In this document: positions 7,602 through 13,062 of the stretch, one piece after another
Layout of the letters: every line of letters begins with the position of its first letter
How positions within the stretch are numbered: the first letter of the stretch is position 1
Source: an uncultured Chloroflexota bacterium
Lineage (GTDB): Bacteria; Chloroflexota; Anaerolineae; UBA4142; SHND01
DNA length: 39,332 bases
NCBI GenBank assembly: GCA_937870825.1
Contig: CALMZO010000416.1
Span: forward strand, 1 to 39,332
Direction: 5' to 3'
The notes under the pieces: model-generated
Told to the model about the DNA's origin: nothing
The model's database searches: none
The model's input: only the letters and a program-made list of their open reading frames with translations
Position numbers and translations under genes: made by a program

Positions 7602-8246
7602 TCAAGGTTTCTTGCGCAGTTCTTTCAGCTTGCGATTGAATTCCTTTATCCACTCACGTTCCTCGTCATCGAGAAATCCCCACGCACCGGCGCGCGTTGC
7701 CGAAATGCCCCCATACAACTGATAGAACCGTTCGACATCGCCCAAGTGAATGAGGTCTTGGTAGGCGGGCATGTCGCCGAAGAGTGTAAGCAGCGTTTCC
7801 TCGCTTTCCACGTGGGCGAACGCGCGCAGGTATTCCGCGGCGTGTTCGTGGCTTGGTGGGACGATACCGCTGATGACCGACAGCACACCGGCTTTTTCGG
7901 GATTCGTGAGCGTGAGCGCGCACGCTCGAATTTCGTCGAGTGACGCGTTCGGTTTTTCTTTGACGAGTTTCATGAGGCGCGCGGCGCGTTCAAGTTCGAT
8001 GAGACCGCGATGCTTTTTTAACCATTCGAGCGGCGGTGGAATCGCGCTCGTCGGCTGTTCGCAAAAGATTGTGGGATTGCTGAAGCAGCGCAGCATCGTT
8101 TCAATCATCACGCGCCCTCGATGGGATTCCTGCGCCGACATCTTTGGCGCATCCTGTTCCGCATGTTTGGTTGGAGTGATAAACGTTTCGAGACCAAATG
8201 CGGCGAAGAGGTTTGGTTGCTGCAACACCTTACTCCGCGCTTTCAT
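7602..8246 (-). CDS. Phage protein of unknown function (last gene of leftward module)
   Basis: The 214-residue protein is mostly helical and charged, without a motif I recognise. It has an ITPTKHAEQD region, a central EWLKKHRGLIELERAARLM helix, and a basic C-terminus rich in Lys/Arg/Glu (EWIKEFNRKLKELRKK). The ATG at 8246 lies inside the preceding gene (17-nt overlap), which points to translational coupling. No membrane segment or signal peptide is visible. Confidence 0.72.
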   Translation of the reverse strand: MKARSKVLQQPNLFAAFGLETFITPTKHAEQDAPKMSAQESHRGRVMIETMLRCFSNPTIFCEQPTSAIPPPLEWLKKHRGLIELERAARLMKLVKEKPNASLDEIRACALTLTNPEKAGVLSVISGIVPPSHEHAAEYLRAFAHVESEETLLTLFGDMPAYQDLIHLGDVERFYQLYGGISATRAGAWGFLDDEEREWIKEFNRKLKELRKKP

Positions 8247-8706
8247 TGCCCGCCTCCTCTCGCATACCGTCGTGCGCGGTGTGTTCGTGCCGGCAGCGCG
8301 CGCACGCGCCGTCTTGGTCGAGAACGAATTGCCCTTCCACGCTGCAGCATTCGCAGTCGTCCTCGTCTTCGGTCAGGCGTTCCAAGATTCCTTGTGCGGC
8401 ATATTCGATGGCTTGGTCGAGTCCCTTGCCCGCAATCCAAAAATCTTTCATCGCGTCGGCGATCTCGTCGAGTTCGGCTTTGGTGAGTGTGGACACGTCG
8501 TACCCCGCATTCGCAAACAAGTCTTTGTCCACGACGAGAGTGAGGTTTGTCCATTCTTGCAGCGCGTCGGGAGAATCCGTGAGTGCGTGCCACACCATAT
8601 CGAGCGACTGTTCGAGTTCACACGCGTGCGCCCACGTGATGTGGGGAATCGCGTAGACGATGGTCTTGAGTTCAGCGACGTGTTGCGCCAATACTTCGAG
8701 ATTCAT
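8230..8706 (-). CDS. Phage protein of unknown function with a Cys cluster
   Basis: The 158-residue acidic protein starts at the ATG at 8706, chosen because it is preceded by the conserved phage site GGAGACCC (8718-8711) with four bases between; upstream in-frame codons run through a hairpin. Near the C-terminus it has DDCECCSVEG, then CARCRHEHTAH, a CxCC...CxxCxH arrangement that could hold zinc. I do not recognise a family. Its 3' end overlaps the next gene by 17 nt. Confidence 0.72.
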   Translation of the reverse strand: MNLEVLAQHVAELKTIVYAIPHITWAHACELEQSLDMVWHALTDSPDALQEWTNLTLVVDKDLFANAGYDVSTLTKAELDEIADAMKDFWIAGKGLDQAIEYAAQGILERLTEDEDDCECCSVEGQFVLDQDGACARCRHEHTAHDGMREEAGNESAE

Positions 8707-8710
8707 TTCT

Positions 8711-8766
8711 GGGTCTCCTGTGGAAAGTAAAATGCCCTGCCACGCGCAATCACGTGGCAGGGCATT
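8711..8766 (-). promoter_or_regulatory. Start-associated sequence GGAGACCC with upstream hairpin (copy 5)
   Basis: Minus-strand GGAGACCC (8718-8711) is followed by AGAA and the ATG of the gene at 8706. Just upstream is a hairpin of 14 perfect pairs: AATGCCCTGCCACG (8731-8744) with CGTGGCAGGGCATT (8753-8766), loop of 8. On the minus strand the stem is followed by only a weak T-stretch, so it is more a leader hairpin than an efficient terminator. Confidence 0.75.
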
Positions 8767-8773
8767 GGATCTG

Positions 8774-9055
8774 TTATGGTTCGGTTTCCGGTTGGTCTTG
8801 CAGGTGCGGCGTTTCCTCGATGCCAAGCTCGTGAAAGAGAAGTTTGATGCCGAGCCAACCCGCGTAATCAGTTTGCAAGCGCACCAGAATCGCGGTCATG
8901 GCATCGGGCGAGAGGTGTGCCGTGATGTTAAAGATGAGGTCGTCGCCTGTGGTGATGCGCCGCAGCAACGCTTCGCCCTGTTCGTCGAGATATTGCTTTG
9001 GTCCTGTGATGGAGTGTTCCTGAGGGTTGTATTGAAATTCGCCGACGGTAATCAT
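8774..9055 (-). CDS. Small phage protein of unknown function
   Basis: The 93-residue acidic protein begins MITVGEFQYNPQEHSITGPK and has a hydrophobic/aromatic core (YAGWLGIKLLFHELGI) near its end. No family recognised. The start was set at 9055 rather than the in-frame ATG at 9091, because the latter lies inside a 16-bp perfect hairpin (9069-9104). No clear Shine-Dalgarno sequence precedes either. Located between the clamp gene and the Cys-cluster gene, in the same operon. Confidence 0.65.
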   Translation of the reverse strand: MITVGEFQYNPQEHSITGPKQYLDEQGEALLRRITTGDDLIFNITAHLSPDAMTAILVRLQTDYAGWLGIKLLFHELGIEETPHLQDQPETEP

Positions 9056-9068
9056 TTTGCTAAAGTGA

Positions 9069-9104
9069 AACTGCCCGCCACGTGCGTTCACGTGGCGGGC
9101 AGTT
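9069..9104. terminator. Perfect 16-bp hairpin after the sliding-clamp gene
   Basis: AACTGCCCGCCACGTG (9069-9084), loop CGTT, CACGTGGCGGGCAGTT (9089-9104). It lies 13 bases after the clamp stop codon. On the minus strand only TTTCACTTT follows, so it is a weak terminator, an RNA-processing/stabilising hairpin, or an attenuator. It shares the GCCACG/CGTGGC core with the hairpin at 8731-8766. Confidence 0.6.
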
Positions 9105-9117
9105 CGTTTAAGTTTCC

Positions 9118-10863
9118 TTATTTGGTTTTTGCTGGCGCCGCTTTGGATTTGGCAGGCGCTGCCTTTGTCTTGCCGTTTTTGTAAAGTTGGGATTGTGCGT
9201 CTTTTGGAGCATCGGCTTTCTGTTTGGCGTGAGCGGCTTCCACCTGTGCGATAACCGCTTTCGATGCTTTGTCATTCGCCGGATGTTGTGTATCCGAGCA
9301 ATCCTGTTCGGGTGTTGGGGCGTCCGGCTGCGGCTTGACGTTCGGCGCGGGTTTCTCTTCCTTGCCATCCCTGCCGATGTGCATGGGCATGACCACGTGC
9401 ACATAGTTGCGGGACTTGAAAAAGCCCGGACTTGCATTCGTGTTGACGTACAAGCGCGCCGGCGCGTCTCCGTCGTTGTAGGACACGGCTTTGATTGCAT
9501 CGCTGAGGTAGCGTGCGTTGAATGCAATCTCAAAGTCCGTTGCAGGTGCTGCGCTGTCGAATGGAACGGAAATGCGCTCTTCAAAATCGCCCGTATCTAC
9601 ATCCTGCGAGCGAATGATGACCTCTTTGTTTTCGACATCGCATGCCAGTCGAATGATTTGGCTGCTTGCAAACAGCGACGCGCTGCCAACGGCATCCAGC
9701 GTATCGGACACTGGAAGGGGAATGAGTTTGGCATCCGCCGTGTCTTTGACGATTTGCCGATAGTCGGGATAGTTCCCGTCGAGCAGCATCATTTGCAGCC
9801 AGCGGTCGGAAAACTCAACCCGAACCATCCCACGTTCCCATTCGCCCTTGCTGTTGTATTGGATATGGAACGTAAAGGGAATGGGCTTGGCTTCATCGGT
9901 GACGAGCTTGAGCGCTTCCGTAAAGACACGCGGCGGGATAATCAAACCGATTTCGGAATGACGCGGCTTTTCTCGGAAGGCGGTGAGAATATCGTGCTGC
10001 CACACGCTCATGCGATAGCCGTCCGCGCTGACCAGGTTTGCGGTTACGCTGTTGCCGCTCTCATTCGGCAGCGTAGCTTGCAGATACGACCCGTTGAGCG
10101 AGGGGCGCGCGTCATCCGTTGCCACACTCGGTATCACGCGCTTGGCAAGTTCATTGATTTCTGTCGGCGTGAGCAGGACCGTAAACGATTCGCTGTGTTT
10201 CCCATTGAACGGTGTGATTGTGGGGAATTCGTCCGCGCTCGTTGCCTTGATGTGTCCCGTGACCTTGCCGGCACGAAGCGTGGTCAGCCAGGTCTTGGCT
10301 TGCGTTTGGATGGTGACGGGTGTTTGCGGGTCAAGGCGAGAAACCGCGTCCGTGAGAATGGTTGGAATGCAAACCCGTCCCGGCGTGTACACGCGCGCCT
10401 CGATGGTCTTGGAGAGAGCAATCGTCAAATCGGTTGCGATGATGGTGACGGTCTCTTCGTTCGGGTTCGCTTCGACGAGGAGCGTGCTGAGAATCGGGAG
10501 CGTAGATCTTTTCGCGCTGGCGCGTTCCACGTGTTGGAGTGCAGTGGCGAGGACACCGGCGCGCACTTCAAAGTGCAACGCGGTCATGGGCTCGCTCGGC
10601 GGCTCCTTCACAGGTGCCGGTTGCTCAATCACTTTTGCTTGCGGCACTGCCACGGGCATGTCATGCTTGCCGTTCTTGCCATTCGGCTGCGGAGCAGCGG
10701 GTTTGGTCGCGCTTGTGCTAGGTTTGTGTGATGTGCTGTTCGCTTTCGTTTGCACGAGTTTGTCGTTCGCGGGTTTCGCGTTCGTGGCTTTTGCTTGCTT
10801 GGCATTGCGAACGGACATGGCTTTTGCGATACGTGCGTTTGCTTGCTTGAGTTGCGTATTCAT
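9118..10863 (-). CDS. dnaN: Phage DNA polymerase III beta subunit-like sliding clamp with long tails
   Basis: Residues from about 93 to 478 form a complete three-domain beta clamp: LHFEVRAGVLATALQHVERA opens domain 1, followed by STLPILSTLLVEA, ATDLTIAL, DGNYPDYRQIV (the usual '.G.YPDY...' segment of domain 2) and the closing YVHVVMPM that matches the bacterial C-terminus. The clamp tethers polymerase to DNA. Bacterial DnaN is about 370 residues; here about 92 basic, low-complexity residues precede it and about 100 Lys/Ala/Pro-rich residues follow (ending SKAAPAKSKAAPAKTK). The start at 10863 is the first ATG; a GTG at 10893 is also in frame. It lies in the phage leftward module, so it is a phage-encoded clamp, not the host gene. 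Confidence 0.9.
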   Translation of the reverse strand: MNTQLKQANARIAKAMSVRNAKQAKATNAKPANDKLVQTKANSTSHKPSTSATKPAAPQPNGKNGKHDMPVAVPQAKVIEQPAPVKEPPSEPMTALHFEVRAGVLATALQHVERASAKRSTLPILSTLLVEANPNEETVTIIATDLTIALSKTIEARVYTPGRVCIPTILTDAVSRLDPQTPVTIQTQAKTWLTTLRAGKVTGHIKATSADEFPTITPFNGKHSESFTVLLTPTEINELAKRVIPSVATDDARPSLNGSYLQATLPNESGNSVTANLVSADGYRMSVWQHDILTAFREKPRHSEIGLIIPPRVFTEALKLVTDEAKPIPFTFHIQYNSKGEWERGMVRVEFSDRWLQMMLLDGNYPDYRQIVKDTADAKLIPLPVSDTLDAVGSASLFASSQIIRLACDVENKEVIIRSQDVDTGDFEERISVPFDSAAPATDFEIAFNARYLSDAIKAVSYNDGDAPARLYVNTNASPGFFKSRNYVHVVMPMHIGRDGKEEKPAPNVKPQPDAPTPEQDCSDTQHPANDKASKAVIAQVEAAHAKQKADAPKDAQSQLYKNGKTKAAPAKSKAAPAKTK

Positions 10864-10867
10864 TTCT

Positions 10868-10950
10868 TTATGCCGACCGATCACACTCAACACTCGATGT
10901 GCGTAAAGTGTGCTCGCTCGTCAGGGTCTCCTTGTGCCGAACGTGTCGGC
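10868..10950 (-). promoter_or_regulatory. Start-associated sequence with hairpin (copy 4) and a possible leader ORF lacking ATG
   Basis: GGAGACCC (10931-10924, minus) has the inverted repeat GCCGA/TCGGC (10936-10950) directly upstream, like the other copies. Where the others have ATG two bases later, this one has ACG (10921-10919). From there the frame is open for 17 codons and stops with TAA at 10870-10868, four bases before the clamp ATG. It is either a leader ORF that uses or has lost a start codon, or a displaced ribosome-binding site. Confidence 0.5.
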
Positions 10951-10982
10951 GAATCAAATTGGTTTGGGTCTGATTTGGATTG

Positions 10983-11213
10983 CTAGTCCGACGTGAGCGT
11001 TTCACCTCGTTGTGTTGGGATGTCCCAGTCCACCGGCTCGAGCACCAGCACGAGTTTGCCGTTGCGCTGCTCGCGTGTGACCACGAGCTGGGTGTATGGG
11101 GGAAAGAGTCGTGCTACCCACTTGCCGCGCAGTCGAATCATTGCTCGCGTGGCAGGTTTCCATGGCGCGCAGTCGCCCATCGGTTGAACCGTGATTGTCG
11201 GTCGCCGTCGCAT
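10983..11213 (-). CDS. SymE-like small protein (AbrB-type fold)
   Basis: The 76-residue protein has IRLRGKWVARLFPPYTQLVV and then GKLVLVLEP (residues 26-59), resembling the SymE toxin domain ('..L.G.WL...GF..G..V.V.....LVL'), which derives from the AbrB/MazE fold. SymE is an SOS-induced RNA-cleaving toxin in E. coli; many phage homologues are of unknown role. The match is by pattern only, and no antisense antitoxin RNA can be proved here. Start ATG at 11213 with GGAGGG six to eleven bases upstream. It follows the KTSC gene by 12 bases. Confidence 0.65.
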   Translation of the reverse strand: MRRRPTITVQPMGDCAPWKPATRAMIRLRGKWVARLFPPYTQLVVTREQRNGKLVLVLEPVDWDIPTQRGETLTSD

Positions 11214-11225
11214 GTGTCCCTCCGC

Positions 11226-11432
11226 TTATGCAATGCGCTTGCACGCAAACCGGTTGCGGATATTGCGGTGGTAATACACGCCCTTGCTCTGCGCTTTGAG
11301 CCAGCGAGAAAAGGTGTGCGCGGACACGCCGGCGTACTGATACACGCTGCCGCGCTTGAATTCGACAGTTACCGTGCGATGGTCTGGGTCGTAACCAATC
11401 GCATGGATGAAAGAGGAAAGTACGGGAATCAT
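11226..11432 (-). CDS. KTSC domain-containing protein
   Basis: The 68-residue protein matches the KTSC family: SSFIHAIGYDPDHRTVTVEF, then GSVYQYAGV and a C-terminal 'SKGVYYHRNIR' segment corresponding to the family's 'S.G.YFN..IR'. The name-giving Lys-Thr-Ser-Cys residues are not all conserved in such proteins. KTSC proteins are small nucleic-acid-associated or phage proteins, often fused to or next to DNA-processing enzymes; the molecular role is not established. Translation starts at 11432, two bases after the conserved GGAGACCC site. Confidence 0.85.
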   Translation of the reverse strand: MIPVLSSFIHAIGYDPDHRTVTVEFKRGSVYQYAGVSAHTFSRWLKAQSKGVYYHRNIRNRFACKRIA

Positions 11433-11434
11433 TT

Positions 11435-11495
11435 GGGTCTCCTGTGAAAATTTCGTACAGAAATGGCAACTCCCGCTGGGTCAGGGCGGGAGTTG
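11435..11495 (-). promoter_or_regulatory. Start-associated sequence with upstream hairpin (copy 3)
   Basis: GGAGACCC (11442-11435) plus AA precedes the KTSC ATG. Upstream is CTGTACGAAA (11460-11451), a decamer that recurs at 14057-14048 in the divergent region, and then a 10-bp hairpin CAACTCCCGC/GCGGGAGTTG (11467-11476 with 11486-11495). The hairpin sits 18 bases after the stop of the upstream gene. Confidence 0.75.
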
Positions 11496-11513
11496 GTGTT
11501 TACATTGCTTGCG

Positions 11514-11726
11514 CTATTTGGTTGTCAGCGTGAGAGTGAGTTCCTGCGGCATCTTGTTGCCGAGCGCCCACTTTTGGACGTAGAGCGTTCCGATTTTCGG
11601 GGGCATCCCGTTTTCGGTGCGTTCGTCGAAACGAAAGCAATTTTTCGTTTCGGGCTTGTCTGCATGCGGAACAAACGTGAGAGAGGTTTGGTTCGCTGCA
11701 GGTGTGGAATTGGTTTGGGTCTTCAT
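11514..11726 (-). CDS. Small conserved protein of unknown function
   Basis: The 70-residue protein begins with a Thr/Asn/Gln-rich tail (MKTQTNSTPAANQ), followed by a compact region with ETKNCFRFDE, PPKIGTLYVQKWALGNK and a Thr-rich end (ELTLTLTTK). The 'TKN..R..E....PP.IGTLY.QK.ALG' pattern is familiar to me from small uncharacterised proteins in several bacteria and phages, without an assigned function. The start at 11726 is fixed by AAGGAGACCC two bases upstream; an ORF start at 11801 would cross two hairpins. Confidence 0.75.
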   Translation of the reverse strand: MKTQTNSTPAANQTSLTFVPHADKPETKNCFRFDERTENGMPPKIGTLYVQKWALGNKMPQELTLTLTTK

Positions 11727-11728
11727 TT

Positions 11729-11753
11729 GGGTCTCCTTGCGAACAATGTTCGC
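11729..11753 (-). promoter_or_regulatory. Start-associated sequence with adjacent palindrome (copy 2)
   Basis: GGAGACCC (11736-11729) plus AA precedes ATG 11726. The inverted repeat GCGAAC-AAT-GTTCGC (11739-11753) lies two bases upstream of AAGGAG. It resembles a LexA-type GAAC...GTTC half-site pair but with a 3-nt spacer. Confidence 0.75.
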
Positions 11754-11768
11754 ACTGAATAATTTTTT

Positions 11769-11802
11769 CACACTGGGTCGAGTGTGGATGGAGCGTTCCA
11801 TC
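11769..11802 (+). other. Twin hairpins, possible start of a second small RNA
   Basis: CACACT-GGGTCG-AGTGTG (11769-11786) is followed without a gap by GATGGA-GCGT-TCCATC (11787-11802). On the plus strand the first loop shows GGGTCG, the same core as loop 1 of the RNA at 11971. A weak promoter-like TTGCGA (11737-11742) and AATAAT (11758-11763) lies before it. A further stem CTCGCGC/GCGCGAG (11813-11845) follows. On the minus strand these would sit in the leader of the gene at 11726. The rest of 11803-11936 is non-coding, with a GAACAGGAGTTC palindrome at 11882-11893. Confidence 0.35.
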
Positions 11803-11936
11803 TGTAAAAATCCTCGCGCAAGCAGAACCTTTTGTAAAGCGCGAGTTTCACTTGAAAAAATAGTCGCAGAATCGTTTCGTGGAACAGGAGTTCAATCGAA
11901 CGATGCTTAAAAATTCTGTGCAACTGCCCGATTGCA

Positions 11937-11965
11937 TTGCGAATGCCCGTTTCCCATGTTAGAAT
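11937..11965 (+). promoter_or_regulatory. Promoter of the structured RNA (TTGCGA-17-TAGAAT)
   Basis: TTGCGA at 11937-11942 and TAGAAT at 11960-11965 are spaced by 17 bp. The expected start of transcription, about 11971-11972, coincides with the first base of hairpin 1 of the downstream RNA. Confidence 0.65.
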
Positions 11966-11970
11966 GTTTA

Positions 11971-12122
11971 CCGGAATCGGATGGGTCGCCGATTCTGGCG
12001 ATGGAACAGAAAGCGTTCCAACGCAGCCCGCCCGTGTCGGGGTCTCCGCGCGGGTGGGTTCGCACTTATCGTCGGCTATCCGACAACGGCGCCGCGCGAA
12101 GATATTTCGCGCGGCGTTTTTT
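11971..12122 (+). ncRNA. Candidate small RNA/structured leader of five hairpins with loops complementary to GGAGACCC
   Basis: Five consecutive stems can be drawn. H1 is 11971-11980 with 11989-11998, loop AUGGGUCG. H2 is UGGAAC 12002-12007 with 12015-12020, loop AGAAAGC. H3 is 12027-12036 with 12049-12058, loop UCGGGGUCUCCG. H4 is GUCGG/CCGAC, 12071-12084. H5 is the terminator stem, 12090-12116, then U6. The loop of H3 holds GGGUCUCC (12040-12047), an exact complement of the GGAGACCC ribosome-binding sites of four leftward genes. The H1 loop gives 6-7 further complementary bases (UGGGUC). It could act in trans as an antisense RNA on those mRNAs, or in cis as an attenuator for the gene at 12146. 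An alternative is translation from the ATG in loop H1, in frame with that gene. Confidence 0.6.
12090..12122 (+). terminator. Intrinsic terminator of the structured RNA
   Basis: CGCCGCGCGAA (12090-12100), loop GATAT, TTCGCGCGGCG (12106-12116), then TTTTTT to 12122. It lies 24 bases before the next ATG, the position of an attenuator. Confidence 0.88.
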
Positions 12123-12145
12123 ATTTCCCTCGCTTGGAGGCAGTC

Positions 12146-12349
12146 ATGGCGAAGACGCCATCGCAATCGGATTTCTCGTTGGGCATGACCTTGGACCAGC
12201 TGCGCGATCTGCTTTGGCGCGAATTTCAACAGATGAAGTTTCTCGTCGAACTGGCGCGCCAAATGCGTTATGGCGAGATTCGGATTCAAGTCAGTGATGG
12301 TGTGATGAAGGACATTCATGTTGACCTTCGCTTTCGCGAAAAAGGCTAA
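12146..12349 (+). CDS. DUF2292 (YezD)-like small protein
   Basis: The 67-residue protein has a helical N-terminal half (LDQLRDLLWREFQQMKFLVE) and then LARQMRYGEIRIQVSDGVMK and DIHVDLRFR, which matches the DUF2292 pattern 'L..IRYG.V.I...DG....I....'. The function of this family is unknown. Start ATG at 12146 with GGAGG six bases upstream (12136-12140). It is the only rightward gene inside the leftward module, enclosed by terminators at 12090-12122 and 12382-12412, so it forms its own transcription unit with the structured RNA as leader or neighbour. Confidence 0.72.
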   Translation: MAKTPSQSDFSLGMTLDQLRDLLWREFQQMKFLVELARQMRYGEIRIQVSDGVMKDIHVDLRFREKG

Positions 12350-12381
12350 GTCGGAAGCATACGTGTGCAATGCTCAATGAA

Positions 12382-12415
12382 GAGCGGCGACCCATCGGTC
12401 GCCGCTCCTTTTATT
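12382..12415 (+). terminator. Intrinsic terminator between convergent genes
   Basis: GAGCGGCGACC (12382-12392), loop CATC, GGTCGCCGCTC (12397-12407), then CTTTTATT. It ends the rightward DUF2292-like unit and overlaps the stop region of the convergent gene at 12411; in the leftward direction the T-run is poor. Confidence 0.85.
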
Positions 12416-13031
12416 CGAGTTCCATTTCTATCTGTCCGCCTGGCGCCGCTTGTTCGCGCCCGAAGCGTTTTTTACTGCGCGTGTAATCGGTTTGCGTAAA
12501 GTCGTCATGCATCCACCAAGAAGCAGCACGCTCCCGGTATGGGTCGTGGATGTCGGGTGTGGGATTTAGCACGCAACCTTCGTCGAGCCAATGCTCGACG
12601 CCGCGCCCCATTTTGCGACCGTGCTGGGTGTGTTTGTCCAGCGCGTAATCGGGAATCTCCAATCGCTTGCCGTGTAGCCGGTCTTGATTGACGGCGCATT
12701 GAAAGTGGTCGGCGATACGGCTCTTTGGACTGCGGCAGAGCAAGAGGATTGCATTCGCAAGAGCGAGCCTGGCAGAGCCATCTTTCTTGGCGGTGCGAAA
12801 CTCAAAATAAATCGCACGTTGGCTTGGAACAACATACAGCGCGGTCGGGTTTGCAATCCCTATGTCTTCGTTCGTGATTACGACGAGACGTTGCCACAAA
12901 TAGTCTTCAAACAGCGGAACGAGTTCGAGTGCCCAGTACAGCGCGTTCTCTTCTTCGCCACGGCGGATTTCCTTCTGCAACGCGCTGATGACCTCGAAGA
13001 GGTTGTATCCGTTCTGCGTCATCACGTTCAT
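12411..13031 (-). CDS. Stand-alone RarA/MgsA (WRNIP1) C-terminal-like domain protein
   Basis: The 206-residue protein resembles the C-terminal helical part of the replication-associated AAA+ ATPase RarA/MgsA without its ATPase domain. EVISALQKEIRRGEEENALY with WALELV corresponds to '.ISA..KS.RG.D.DAALYWLA', and RLVVITNEDIGIANPTAL to 'RL...ASEDIGLADP.AL'. A later DKHTQHGRKMGRGVEHW segment is a pattern I know from the same family. In RarA this part mediates tetramerisation and contact with the replication machinery. No Walker motifs are present. Start 13031 has GGAGAAGAG upstream; ATG 13046 is an alternative adding five residues. It follows the ParB-like gene. Confidence 0.7.
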   Translation of the reverse strand: MNVMTQNGYNLFEVISALQKEIRRGEEENALYWALELVPLFEDYLWQRLVVITNEDIGIANPTALYVVPSQRAIYFEFRTAKKDGSARLALANAILLLCRSPKSRIADHFQCAVNQDRLHGKRLEIPDYALDKHTQHGRKMGRGVEHWLDEGCVLNPTPDIHDPYRERAASWWMHDDFTQTDYTRSKKRFGREQAAPGGQIEMELE

Positions 13032-13062
13032 CGTACTCTTCTCCATTCTCTTTTTTTCCCTT

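Noticed and set aside
7771-8730. Open plus-strand frame of about 320 codons across the two leftward unknown genes
   Set aside because: No ribosome-binding site, and composition typical of an antisense shadow. The leftward genes have coupling overlaps and one has the conserved start site.
9069-9104. Perfect hairpin considered as a phage attachment or origin site
   Set aside because: Similar hairpins with the GCCACG/CGTGGC core recur between phage genes, so a leader or termination role is more likely; no iterons or AT-rich unwinding region was seen beside it.
9187-10731. Long open frame on the plus strand opposite the sliding clamp gene
   Set aside because: It is Arg/Cys/His-rich, has no motif and mirrors codon bias of the clamp gene; the minus strand encodes a clear beta clamp.
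11768-12370. Minus-strand frame of 200 codons across the non-coding region
   Set aside because: It crosses two strong terminators and several palindromes and has shadow-type composition. The plus strand has a promoter, hairpins and a DUF2292-like gene with GGAGG.
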